In this document: piece after piece, positions 17,119 to 25,677 of the stretch
Layout of the letters: each line of letters starts with the position of its first letter
How positions within the stretch are numbered: the stretch's first letter is position 1
Assembly: GCF_007827595.1 (NCBI RefSeq)
Contig: NZ_VISR01000037.1
Span: 29,858-93,857 of the forward strand
Direction of reading: 5' to 3'
Length of the DNA: 64,000 nt
Source: Streptomyces sp. BK340
Lineage (GTDB): Bacteria; Actinomycetota; Actinomycetes; Streptomycetales; Streptomycetaceae
Position numbers and translations under genes: made by a program
The notes under the pieces: model-generated
Database searches by the model: none
Told to the model about the DNA's origin: nothing
Seen by the model: only the letters and a program-made list of their open reading frames with translations

Positions 17119-18390
17119 GTGGGCCTTGTCGTGCAGAAGTACGGAGGCTCCTCCGTAGCCGATGCCGAAGGCATCAAGCGCGTCGCCAAGCGGATCGTGG
17201 AAGCGAAGAAGAACGGCAACCAGGTGGTTGTCGTCGTTTCCGCGATGGGCGACACGACGGACGAGCTGATCGATCTCGCCGAGCAGGTTTCTCCGATGCC
17301 TGCCGGACGCGAATTCGACATGCTGCTGACCGCCGGAGAGCGTATCTCCATGGCCCTGCTGGCCATGGCGATCAAAAACCTGGGCCACGAGGCCCAGTCG
17401 TTCACCGGCAGCCAGGCAGGCGTCATCACCGACTCGGTCCACAACAAAGCCCGGATCATCGACGTCACGCCCGGCCGTATCAGGGACTCCCTGGACAAGG
17501 GCAACATCGCGATCGTCGCCGGGTTCCAGGGCGTCAGCCAGGACAAGAAGGACATCACCACGCTGGGCCGTGGTGGGTCCGACACCACGGCCGTGGCGCT
17601 GGCCGCCGCGCTCGACGCCGAGGTCTGCGAGATCTACACCGACGTCGACGGCGTGTTCACCGCCGACCCGCGTGTGGTGAAGAAGGCGAAGAAGATCGAC
17701 TGGATCTCCTTCGAGGACATGCTGGAGCTCGCGGCCTCCGGCTCCAAGGTGCTGCTCCACCGCTGTGTGGAGTACGCCCGCCGTTACAACATCCCGATCC
17801 ACGTCCGCTCCTCCTTCAGCGGGTTGCAGGGCACGTGGGTCAGCAGTGAGCCGATTGGGGACAAGAAGGTGGAGCAGGCCATCATCTCCGGTGTCGCGCA
17901 CGACACCTCCGAGGCCAAGATCACGGTCGTCGGTGTGCCGGACAAGCCGGGTGAGGCTGCCGCGATCTTCCGGACCATCGCCGATGCCGAGATCAACATC
18001 GACATGGTCGTGCAGAACGTGTCGGCGGCCTCCACCGGGCTGACCGACATCTCCTTCACGCTGCCGAAGACCGAGGGCCGCAAGGCCATCGACGCGCTCG
18101 AGCGCAACCGCGCGGGCATCGGCTTCGACTCGCTGCGCTACGACGACCAGATCGGCAAGATCTCCCTCGTCGGCGCCGGCATGAAGACCAACCCGGGCGT
18201 CACGGCCTCCTTCTTCGAGGCGCTGAGCAACGCCGGCGTGAACATCGAGCTGATCTCGACCTCGGAGATCCGTATCTCGGTCGTCACCCGTGCCGACGAC
18301 GTGCCGGAGGCCGTGCGCGCCGTGCACACCGCCTTCGGTCTCGACTCCGACACCGACGAGGCCGTCGTCTACGGAGGCACGGGCCGGTAA
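17119..18390 (+). CDS. Aspartate kinase
   Basis: A 423-residue aspartokinase that phosphorylates L-aspartate, the first step to Lys, Thr, Met and diaminopimelate. N-terminus VQKYGGSSVADAEGIKRVA, TAGERISMALL, and GRGGSDTTAVALAAALDAE with EIYTDVDGVFTADPR are the kinase motifs. Two ACT domains follow (from about 265) and give feedback control. GTG 17119 follows GCGAGGAG. An in-frame GTG at 17869 (codon 251) stands where the separate beta subunit of related enzymes starts, so an alpha2beta2 enzyme is likely. A TAGACT at 17079 could be the -10 element. The stop overlaps the asd start. Confidence 0.95.
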   Translation: MGLVVQKYGGSSVADAEGIKRVAKRIVEAKKNGNQVVVVVSAMGDTTDELIDLAEQVSPMPAGREFDMLLTAGERISMALLAMAIKNLGHEAQSFTGSQAGVITDSVHNKARIIDVTPGRIRDSLDKGNIAIVAGFQGVSQDKKDITTLGRGGSDTTAVALAAALDAEVCEIYTDVDGVFTADPRVVKKAKKIDWISFEDMLELAASGSKVLLHRCVEYARRYNIPIHVRSSFSGLQGTWVSSEPIGDKKVEQAIISGVAHDTSEAKITVVGVPDKPGEAAAIFRTIADAEINIDMVVQNVSAASTGLTDISFTLPKTEGRKAIDALERNRAGIGFDSLRYDDQIGKISLVGAGMKTNPGVTASFFEALSNAGVNIELISTSEIRISVVTRADDVPEAVRAVHTAFGLDSDTDEAVVYGGTGR

Positions 18391-19469
18391 TGGCGCCGAC
18401 CGGAAAGCCGACGCTCGCGGTCGTGGGTGCGACCGGAGCCGTCGGCGCGGTCATGCTCCAGATCCTGTCCCAGCGCGCGGACGTCTGGGGCGAGATCCGT
18501 CTGATCGCCTCCCCGCGCTCGGCCGGCCGCAAGCTGGCCGTGCGCGGGGAGGAGGTCGAGGTGGCGGCCCTGACGGAGGACGCCTTCGACGGGGTCGACA
18601 TCGCCATGTTCGACGTGCCCGACGAGATCTCCGCCGAGTGGGCGCCGATCGCCGCCGCGCGCGGTGCGGTCGTCGTCGACAACTCCGGCGCCTTCCGGAT
18701 GGACCCGGACGTGCCCCTCGTCGTCCCCGAGGTCAATCCGCACGCGGTGCGCAGCCGGCCGCGCGGGATCGTCGCCAACCCCAACTGCACGACCCTGTCG
18801 ATGATCGTCGCCCTGGGCGCGCTGCACGCCGAGTTCGGGCTGCGCGAGCTGGTGGTGTCGTCGTACCAGGCGGTGAGCGGGGCGGGCCGGGCCGGGGTGG
18901 AGGCGCTGCGGGCCCAGCTGTCCCTGGTCGCCGGGACCGAGCTGGGGACCAAGCCCGGTGACGTACGGCGGGCCGTCGGGGAGGACACCGGGCCCTTCCC
19001 GGAGCCGGTCGCGCTGAACGTCGTCCCGTGGGCCGGGTCGCTGAGGGAGGACGGCTGGTCGTCGGAGGAGATGAAGGTGCGGGACGAGTCCCGCAAGATC
19101 CTCGGACTGCCGCAGCTGCCGGTCGCCGTGACCTGTGTCCGGGTGCCGGTGGTCACCACGCACTCGCTCACCGTCCACGCCCGCTTCCAGGGCGAGGTGA
19201 CCGTCGACGGCGCCCGCGAGATCCTCGCCACCGCGCCCGGCGTCGTGCTCTACGACGACCCCGCCGCCGGTGAGTTCCCCACCCCCGCCGACGTGGTGGG
19301 CACCGACCCGACCTGGGTCGGGCGGGTCCGCCGGGCCCTCGACGACCCGACCGCGCTCGAACTCTTCGTCTGCGGTGACAACCTGCGCAAGGGCGCCGCG
19401 CTCAACACCGCGCAGATCGCCGAGCTGGTCGCCGCGGAATTCAGGGGAGAGGCACCCGCTCGCGGATAA
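18390..19469 (+). CDS. asd: Aspartate-semialdehyde dehydrogenase
   Basis: A 359-residue NADPH enzyme that turns aspartyl phosphate into aspartate semialdehyde, directly after aspartokinase in the pathway. The nucleotide-binding VVGATGAVG, the catalytic Cys in NPNCTTLSMIVAL, the SSYQAVSGAGRAG block and the late His region (RVPVVTTHSLTV) are intact. The ATG shares one base with the upstream stop (TAATG), so the genes are coupled. The 3' end is followed by a strong hairpin at 19555-19590. Confidence 0.95.
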   Translation: MAPTGKPTLAVVGATGAVGAVMLQILSQRADVWGEIRLIASPRSAGRKLAVRGEEVEVAALTEDAFDGVDIAMFDVPDEISAEWAPIAAARGAVVVDNSGAFRMDPDVPLVVPEVNPHAVRSRPRGIVANPNCTTLSMIVALGALHAEFGLRELVVSSYQAVSGAGRAGVEALRAQLSLVAGTELGTKPGDVRRAVGEDTGPFPEPVALNVVPWAGSLREDGWSSEEMKVRDESRKILGLPQLPVAVTCVRVPVVTTHSLTVHARFQGEVTVDGAREILATAPGVVLYDDPAAGEFPTPADVVGTDPTWVGRVRRALDDPTALELFVCGDNLRKGAALNTAQIAELVAAEFRGEAPARG

Positions 19470-19554
19470 GACGTTTGTAGTATCCACGTAAGAATGTGGC
19501 GGGAAGCATGGTCCAGAACGCTTGAACCGCGCTCCCCGGCAACAGAGGATTTTC

Positions 19555-19590
19555 CTCCCCGCTCCTCGCAACCACGCGAAGGGCGGGGAG
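19555..19590 (+). terminator. Hairpin after ask-asd
   Basis: Arms CTCCCCGC (19555-19562) and GCGGGGAG (19583-19590) with a 20-base loop, followed by CGTCTTT. It is the only clear structure in the 321-base gap 19470-19790 between asd and the sigma factor; the rest presumably holds the sigma promoter, which I cannot place. Confidence 0.65.
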
Positions 19591-19790
19591 CGTCTTTGCG
19601 GTCACCTTTGCGGGGCGTGGGACGTGAGGATCCTGGCGTGGGGACGCCGTGATCGGGGCGTGGGGACGCCCGTTCAAATGGGATATAGGGGAAGAGCGGG
19701 GCGCATGACGGCACTTGGGACACCGTCGGTTGTCGGACATGTGACGCCCGGCACGTACAACCCTGGCGGGGGGAGACGTGTCCAACAGGC

Positions 19791-20483
19791 GTGGCAGAGG
19801 TACTCGAACTCAGTGCGGCCCGCGGCACCGCTGCGCTCCGGCCGCCCCGCGCGGCGCTCCGGCCGCGCATTCCCGGCGGCATGCCGGTGATCGCGCCCAT
19901 GCCCGCAGCGCGGCCCGCCCGCATACCCAGTCAGCGTGACGGCTCCGACGACACGGCGGCCGGCACCGCGACCGCGGACGCCGCGGTCGCCGGCACGACC
20001 GTCGACCACCTCACCGAGACCTACCGGGCGCACTACCGCTCCCTGCTGGGCCTCGCCGCGCTCCTCCTCGACGACACCGCCTCCTGCGAGGACGTCGTGC
20101 AGGAGGCCTTCATCCGTGTCCACTCGGCCCGCAAGCGCGTCCGCGACCCCGAGAAGACCCTGGCCTACCTGCGGCAGACGGTCGTCAACCTGTCCCGCTC
20201 CGCCCTGCGCCGGCGCATCCTCGGCCTGAAGCTCCTCTCCAAGCCGATGCCGGACATGGCGAGCGCGGAGGAGGGTGCCTACGACTCGCTGGAGCGGCGC
20301 GACCTCATCAAGGCGATGAAGGGCCTGCAGCGCCGCCAGCGCGAGGTCCTCGTCCTGCGCTACTTCGCGGACATGACGGAGGCCCAGGTCGCCGAGACGC
20401 TCGGCATCTCGCTGGGCTCGGTGAAGGCGTACGGCTCGCGGGGCATCGCCGCGCTGCGGGTGGCCATGGAGACACCGGCATGA
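19791..20483 (+). CDS. SigE-family ECF RNA polymerase sigma factor
   Basis: A 230-residue sigma factor. A disordered Ala/Arg/Pro-rich N-terminus of about 60 residues precedes region 2 (YRAHYRSLLGLAALLLDD, CEDVVQEAFIRVH) and region 4 (GLQRRQREVLVLRYFADMTEAQVAETLGISLGSVKAY, split by its turn). The GTG 19791 start has a poor ribosome site; a GGGGGGAG lies about 15 bases upstream, so the true start is uncertain within the unstructured N-terminus. It overlaps the next gene by ATGA. This pairing suggests that the downstream membrane protein is its anti-sigma factor or its regulator. Confidence 0.92.
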   Translation: MAEVLELSAARGTAALRPPRAALRPRIPGGMPVIAPMPAARPARIPSQRDGSDDTAAGTATADAAVAGTTVDHLTETYRAHYRSLLGLAALLLDDTASCEDVVQEAFIRVHSARKRVRDPEKTLAYLRQTVVNLSRSALRRRILGLKLLSKPMPDMASAEEGAYDSLERRDLIKAMKGLQRRQREVLVLRYFADMTEAQVAETLGISLGSVKAYGSRGIAALRVAMETPA

Positions 20484-21700
20484 GCGAGCACGCCGAAGGG
20501 GGCGATTCCCATGAAGGTCCTTCCCGTGAAGGCCGCCCCGAGGGACGCCATGAGCCCTGCGGGCACGAACCCACGAAGCACCACGAGCAAGAGCACACGC
20601 AATCGCACGCTGGGAACGGAACTGTGAACCACGGCCCCGACGAAAAGGGCCCCGAGGGGCTCGGCCCGGGCCCGGACGGGCCCGGCCCGGACGAGCTGGA
20701 CCTGCGCCGGCTGCTGCACTCCGCGGTCGACGACCTGGAGCCGCGCACCGGCACGCTGGACCACCTGCGCAAGGCGGTGCCCGCCCGGCGCGCCCGCAAG
20801 CGCCAGGCCGCCGTCGGCATGGCGGCCGCCGCACTGTTCGTGGGCACGGCGATCCCCGCGCTGATCCACGTCTCGAACTCCGCCGGCACCGACCCCAACA
20901 CCGCCATGGCCGGGCAGACCTCCCAGGCCCAGGGCGGCGCCACCCAGGGCAAGGACCCGGACGGCGGCTCCAGCAGCGCCGACGGCTCCCACGGCAGACC
21001 CCCCGGGCACGGCAAGGACAGCAGCAAGGGCGGTGAACCGGGCAGGACCGGCGGCAACGGCACCGGGTCGACCACCGGCGCCAACCCGTCCGCCACCCTC
21101 GCCACGGGCACCCCGGTGTGCACGGCGGCCCAGCTCGGCTCCGCCACCCAGACCGTGGACGCCCCCGACTCCGCGGGCGTCGTCTACGGCACCTTCCGGG
21201 TCACCAACATCTCCACCGCCGGCTGCACCGTCGGCGGCCCGGGCTCGATCGGCGTCTCGGCGCAGGGGGCCGCCGATCCCGCCAAGATCCTCAGCGCCCG
21301 GCACGTGGCCGGGGACGCGGCGGCCGCCCTGCCCGACCCCTCCCTGGAGGTCGCGGCGCTGGTCCTGCAGCCTGGTGCGGCCTACGAGGAGAAGTTCGCC
21401 TTCGTGCCCTCCGAGACCTGCCCCACCACCGGAGGCTCCACCACCACCGGCGGCTCGGACACCGGCGGTCCCTCGCCCGACCCGACGCCCAGCCAGGACG
21501 CCGGCGCCACCGGCAGCACGGACACCGGCACCACGTCCTCCGGCACCACCACCCAGCTCGTCACCGAGGACGGCACCACGGCCGACGGCAGCGTCCTCGT
21601 CACCCACACCGCGCAGGGGGGCTCGCCCACCGTCGCGGCGACCGTGCCGAACGCGTGCGCCGGGACGGTGTACTACACCGAGGTGCTCGCGGGCTCGTAG
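20480..21700 (+). CDS. Membrane protein coupled to the sigma factor
   Basis: A 406-residue protein. The first 70 residues are very hydrophilic (His, Glu, Gly, Pro rich). A conserved stretch LRRLLHSAVDDLEPRTGTLD follows, then a basic patch (PARRARKRQ) and one membrane helix at about 113-133, so the N-terminus is cytoplasmic. The outside part is a Gly/Ser/Thr linker and a beta domain with two Cys pairs (PVCTAAQLG, AGCTVGG, ETCPTT, NACAGT) reminiscent of DUF4232. ATGA overlap with the sigma gene and a GGAG eight bases upstream support the start. The layout fits an anti-sigma-like sensor but no zinc-binding anti-sigma motif is seen. Confidence 0.85.
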   Translation: MSEHAEGGDSHEGPSREGRPEGRHEPCGHEPTKHHEQEHTQSHAGNGTVNHGPDEKGPEGLGPGPDGPGPDELDLRRLLHSAVDDLEPRTGTLDHLRKAVPARRARKRQAAVGMAAAALFVGTAIPALIHVSNSAGTDPNTAMAGQTSQAQGGATQGKDPDGGSSSADGSHGRPPGHGKDSSKGGEPGRTGGNGTGSTTGANPSATLATGTPVCTAAQLGSATQTVDAPDSAGVVYGTFRVTNISTAGCTVGGPGSIGVSAQGAADPAKILSARHVAGDAAAALPDPSLEVAALVLQPGAAYEEKFAFVPSETCPTTGGSTTTGGSDTGGPSPDPTPSQDAGATGSTDTGTTSSGTTTQLVTEDGTTADGSVLVTHTAQGGSPTVAATVPNACAGTVYYTEVLAGS

Positions 21701-21739
21701 CCAGGAGCCGTGGTCCGGATCCGTGACCGCGGGCCGCGG

Positions 21740-22546
21740 TCAGACGGTGGCGGCCGGGGCGGAGGTGTCCTCGGACTCCTCCGGCTCCTCCGGCACCAGG
21801 CCGAGCGCCGCGTCCCGCTGGAACTCCACCTCGCGGCGCAGCAGCCGGAACCACATGAAGACCACGAAGCCCGCGAAGACGAACCACTCGCCGGTGTAGC
21901 CGAGGTTCTGGAACGCCTTCAGGTCGAGACCGGTGCCGGCCGGCGCGGTCGCGGGCACGGCCTTCATCCCCGGGTCGGCCTTGTCGAGGGTGACCCAGGC
22001 GTCGTAGAGCTTGTCCGGCACCAGGTTCACCAGTGAGGCCGCGCTGATGGCCGCCGTCTGCCCGGCGGGCAGCCCGCCCTGGGCACTGACCCCGTTGTCC
22101 CCCGGGGTCTCGGAGGCCTGCAGCGCGCCGGTGACGGTGACGTCGCCGGCCGGCGCGGCCGGGGCCTTCGCCGGATCCGCCTTGCCGGGCAGCCAGCCCC
22201 GCACCACGGGCAGCGTCCGGCCGGAGTCGGTGCGCAGCAGCGTCAGCACGTAGAAGCCCTGCTTGCCGTCCAGCTCCCGGCCCGGTACCAGCAGCTGCTT
22301 GCCGTACCGGCCGCTCGCGGTGGCCCGGCGTCCCGAGGTGCTCTGGTCGACGGGCAGCAGCTCGGCCAGCGGGCGCGCCGCCTCGTGTCCGCCGGAGGCG
22401 GCCTGCTCGGTCGCGGCGCGATGGTCCTGCACCCGCCCCTCGAACCGGCTCAGCTGCCACGACCCCATGAACACGCAGAACGGGATGGCGAGCAGCACGA
22501 AGACGTTGATGCCCCACCAGCGGGGTGTCAGCAGAAACCGGTACAC
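21740..22546 (-). CDS. SURF1-family cytochrome oxidase assembly protein
   Basis: A 268-residue SURF1-like protein with one N-terminal membrane helix (WGINVFVLLAIPFCVFMG, about 11-28) followed by GSWQLSRFE and a C-terminal helix (TGEWFVFAGFVVFMWFRLL), the two-TM hairpin topology of the family. The outside domain holds GFYVLTLLRT and LPVVRGWLP. It probably inserts haem a into aa3-type cytochrome oxidase. The start at GTG 22546 gives the usual MYRFLLTPRWWG; GTG 22555 nine bases upstream is equally possible. It is convergent with the sigma-partner gene. Confidence 0.92.
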   Translation of the reverse strand: MYRFLLTPRWWGINVFVLLAIPFCVFMGSWQLSRFEGRVQDHRAATEQAASGGHEAARPLAELLPVDQSTSGRRATASGRYGKQLLVPGRELDGKQGFYVLTLLRTDSGRTLPVVRGWLPGKADPAKAPAAPAGDVTVTGALQASETPGDNGVSAQGGLPAGQTAAISAASLVNLVPDKLYDAWVTLDKADPGMKAVPATAPAGTGLDLKAFQNLGYTGEWFVFAGFVVFMWFRLLRREVEFQRDAALGLVPEEPEESEDTSAPAATV

Positions 22547-22718
22547 GCCCTCCACGGTACGGCGCCGGTTCCGGGGGTTCGGGCGGGGGGTTCGGCTCGG
22601 CCGTGTGTGCGCAGTCCGTGGGCGTGGGGTGCGGAGCCGGTGGGGGCGGTCGGGAAGTTGTCCACAGGCTGGGTGCACGCGCCAGCGGTTTGTGGGTGGG
22701 GCCAGGCAATATGGGCGC

Positions 22719-24539
22719 ATGACTGGGGCCATGAGTGACAGCAGGACGCCGGACACACCGGACATGCCGGACTGGGAGAAGCGCTTCCGGGCGCCGCGGG
22801 TCTCGCTGCCCGACTGGGCGGAGGACGCGCCGGACCGCTCCCTGTTCGTGTCGAACGCGACGGGCACGTACGAGCTGTACGCCTGGGACCGGGCGACGGG
22901 CGAGCAGCGCCGGGCGACGGACCGGCCGAACGGCACGACGGACGGAGTGCTCTCCCCGGACGGCGCGTGGATCTGGTGGTTCGACGACAAGGACGGCGAC
23001 GAGTTCGGCGTCTGGCGCCGCCAGCCCTTCGCGGGCGGGGCGGACGAGGCCGCCGTGCCCGGTCTGGAGCCGTCCTACCCGGCCGGCCTGGGCCTCGCCC
23101 GTGACGGCCGCACGGCGGTGGTGGGCCGCTCGACGGACGAGGACGGCACGACCGTCCATCTCGCGCGCGAGGGCGAGGACCCGGTCGAGATCTACCGGCA
23201 CCGTGAGTCGGCGGGCGTCGGAGACCTCTCCTACGACGGCTCCCTGATCGCGATCGAGCACACCGAGCACGGCGACGCCATGCACGCGGCCCTGCGCGTG
23301 CTGCGCCCGGACGGCACGACGGCCGCCGAGCTGGACGACACCAAGGGCGGCACCGAGGAGCTGGGCCTGGAGATCCTCGGCTTCGCACCCGTGGACGGCG
23401 ACACCCGTCTCCTCATCGGGCACCAGCGCCGGGGCCGCTGGGAACCGCTGGTGTGGGACGTGGCGACGGGCGAGGAGAGCGACCTCGCCCTCGACCTGCC
23501 CGGCGACGTCGCCGCCGAGTGGTACCCGGACGGCAGCGCCCTGCTCATCGCCCACAGCTTCGAAGCCCGCAGCGAGCTGTTCCGCTACGACCTGGCGGCG
23601 CGCGAGCTGACCCGCATCCCCACCCCGCCCGGCACGGTCTCCGGGGCGACCGCCCGCCCCGACGGCAGCGTGGAGTACCTGTGGTCGTCGGCCGCCCGGC
23701 CGCCCGCGGTCCGCTCCACCACGGGCGAGGTCGTCCTGGACCCGCCGGGCATGAAGTGCCCGCCGTCCGTGCCCGTCGAGGACGTGTGGGTGGAGGGCCC
23801 CGGCGGCCGCATCCACGCCCTGATCCAGAAGCCCGCCGGTGCCACCGGCCCCCTCCCCACGGTCGTCGACCTGCACGGCGGCCCGACCTGGCACGACAGC
23901 GACTCCTTCGCCGCCGGCCCGGCCGCCTGGGTGGACCGGGGCTACGCGGTGATCCGCGTCAACTACCGAGGCTCCACCGGTTACGGCCGCGCCTGGACGG
24001 ACGCCCTGAAGCACCGGGTCGGCCTGATCGAGCTGGAGGACGTGGCCGCCGTCCGCGAGTGGGCGGTCGGCTCCGGCCTCGCCGACCCCCGGCGGATGGT
24101 CCTCACCGGCGGCTCCTGGGGCGGCTACCTCACCCTCCTCGGCGTCGGCACCCAGCCGGAGGCGTGGGCGGTGGGCATCGCGGTCGTGCCGGTCGCGGAC
24201 TACGTCACCGCGTACCACGACGAGATGGAGTCCCTGAAGGCCATGGACCGCACGCTGCTGGGCGGCACCCCGGAGGAGGTCCCGGAGCGCTTCGAGGCGT
24301 CCTCCCCGCTCACCTACGTCGACCAGGTCAAGGCGCCGGTCTACATCTCCGCGGGTGTCAACGACCCCCGCTGCCCGATCCGCCAGATCGACAACTACGT
24401 CAAGCGCCTGGAGGCCCGCGGCGCGGTCCACGAGGTGTACCGCTACGACGCCGGCCACGGCTCACTGGTGGTGGACGAGCGGATCAAGCAGCTGAGACTG
24501 GAGATGGAGTTCGCGGGCAGGCACCTGGCAGGCGAGTGA
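22719..24539 (+). CDS. S9 prolyl-oligopeptidase-type peptidase
   Basis: A 606-residue cytoplasmic alpha/beta hydrolase of family S9C (acylaminoacyl/dipeptidyl peptidase-like). The N-terminal half is a beta-propeller with WD-like repeats (YELYAWDRATGEQRR, GAWIWWFDDKDGDEFG). The C-terminal half carries the catalytic triad: Ser in GGSWGGYLTLLG, Asp in GVNDPRCPIRQ and His in DAGHGS, plus the HGGPTWHD oxyanion motif. ATG 22719 and ATG 22731 are both possible; neither has a good ribosome site. There is no signal peptide. It is divergent from surf1, and a perfect 13-bp-arm terminator follows. Confidence 0.93.
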   Translation: MTGAMSDSRTPDTPDMPDWEKRFRAPRVSLPDWAEDAPDRSLFVSNATGTYELYAWDRATGEQRRATDRPNGTTDGVLSPDGAWIWWFDDKDGDEFGVWRRQPFAGGADEAAVPGLEPSYPAGLGLARDGRTAVVGRSTDEDGTTVHLAREGEDPVEIYRHRESAGVGDLSYDGSLIAIEHTEHGDAMHAALRVLRPDGTTAAELDDTKGGTEELGLEILGFAPVDGDTRLLIGHQRRGRWEPLVWDVATGEESDLALDLPGDVAAEWYPDGSALLIAHSFEARSELFRYDLAARELTRIPTPPGTVSGATARPDGSVEYLWSSAARPPAVRSTTGEVVLDPPGMKCPPSVPVEDVWVEGPGGRIHALIQKPAGATGPLPTVVDLHGGPTWHDSDSFAAGPAAWVDRGYAVIRVNYRGSTGYGRAWTDALKHRVGLIELEDVAAVREWAVGSGLADPRRMVLTGGSWGGYLTLLGVGTQPEAWAVGIAVVPVADYVTAYHDEMESLKAMDRTLLGGTPEEVPERFEASSPLTYVDQVKAPVYISAGVNDPRCPIRQIDNYVKRLEARGAVHEVYRYDAGHGSLVVDERIKQLRLEMEFAGRHLAGE

Positions 24540-24544
24540 GCCGA

Positions 24545-24582
24545 GCCGGCGGGCGTCGCGCGAGTGCGGGACGCCCGCCGGC
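24545..24582. terminator. Bidirectional terminator, 13-bp perfect stem
   Basis: Arms GCCGGCGGGCGTC (24545-24557) and GACGCCCGCCGGC (24570-24582) with a 12-base loop, placed between the convergent ends of the peptidase and the beta-helix gene. There is no T tract, as is usual in Streptomyces. Confidence 0.85.
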
Positions 24583-24607
24583 CGGTGCGGCCGGCCGGTG
24601 CGCTCGG

Positions 24608-25438
24608 TCAGCCCGTGCAGCCGGGTACGGCTCCCGTCGGGCTGCAGTTGTCGGGTGTGTTGCCGGTGACGCCGGTGGCGAGGACGGTGACCTGGCTGCC
24701 GGAGCCTTCGAAGATGCCGCCGCCGGATGCGGCGGTGTTGCCGGTCACCTGGCTGGCCGCCAGCGTCGCGACGGCCGGCGCCGTGGTGACGAGGCCGCCG
24801 CCGTCGGCGCCGGCCGTGTTGCCCGTGATCCGGGAGTAGTTGACGCTCAGCGAGGCGCCGGCGTGGCTGATGCCGCCGCCGCTGCCGCTCGCCCGGTTCC
24901 CGCTGACCACGGCGTTGCTCAGGGTGGCGGAGGCACCGCTCCGGAGGTGGATGCCACCGCCGGATCCGGCGTTGCTGTCCCGGACACTGCCGCTGTTCAC
25001 CGCGAGGGTGCTGCCGGCACCCGTGACCAGCACGCCGCCGCCCTCGTCGCCGGGCACGTTCCCGAAGCGAACGTGGACGCCGTTCAGGGTCAGGTCGCCG
25101 CCGGACTCGACCGTGAAGAGCCGGAAGTCGGGCGTGCCCGCCGCGGTGGAGCGGGCGATGGTCGTGCTGTACCCGCTGACGGTGAAGGAGCCGGTGACGG
25201 CGGGCAGGCCGTTGCTCGCCCCCACGCTGGTGGCGACGGTGTACGTACAGAACGGCGCCAGCGTGATGTTCTCGTTGGTCGTGTTGGACTGGGTGATCGC
25301 GTTCCGGAGAGCGGTGACGTTCCCGCAGGGCACGAAGGTCACCGCGTGCGCAGGGGCGAGCGGCAGCACGGCAAGGCTCAGGCCGAGAGCCGCCGCGGCA
25401 CCCAGGGTCGTCGGACGGTACATGCTCTTCCTCGTCAT
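24608..25438 (-). CDS. Secreted right-handed beta-helix protein
   Basis: A 276-residue exported protein. The Sec signal peptide (MTRKSMYRPTTLGAAAALG, cut after APAHA near 32) is followed by VTFVPCGNVTALRNAI, the typical cap of parallel beta-helix proteins. Seven or so turns follow with repeats of the type GGGI/GGGV ... S.VTGNTA. Such proteins often bind or cut polysaccharides, but no lyase catalytic residues are visible, so it may be structural. ATG 25438 follows GAGGAGAGG. It ends with CSPTGAVPGCTG, probably a disulphide. Confidence 0.87.
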   Translation of the reverse strand: MTRKSMYRPTTLGAAAALGLSLAVLPLAPAHAVTFVPCGNVTALRNAITQSNTTNENITLAPFCTYTVATSVGASNGLPAVTGSFTVSGYSTTIARSTAAGTPDFRLFTVESGGDLTLNGVHVRFGNVPGDEGGGVLVTGAGSTLAVNSGSVRDSNAGSGGGIHLRSGASATLSNAVVSGNRASGSGGGISHAGASLSVNYSRITGNTAGADGGGLVTTAPAVATLAASQVTGNTAASGGGIFEGSGSQVTVLATGVTGNTPDNCSPTGAVPGCTG

Positions 25439-25677
25439 GGAGGACCTCTCCTCGGTTCGGGTGGGCCGCTCGCGATGTCTGCGCGCCGCGCTTCCGGTTC
25501 GCGTGCGGACGAGTCCGCCCGAGGACGGCGAGGACGACGGTCACGGGGCCCTCGAAGCGGCGCTACCAGCCAACGGCGCAGTCAAGGTGACGCGCCAAGC
25601 GGACTGGTCCGACCAGGCCCCGAATCCACCCGTCCGGCCGCTTCGAGAGCACCCGCGGCGACCCGCGGGACCTCTGC

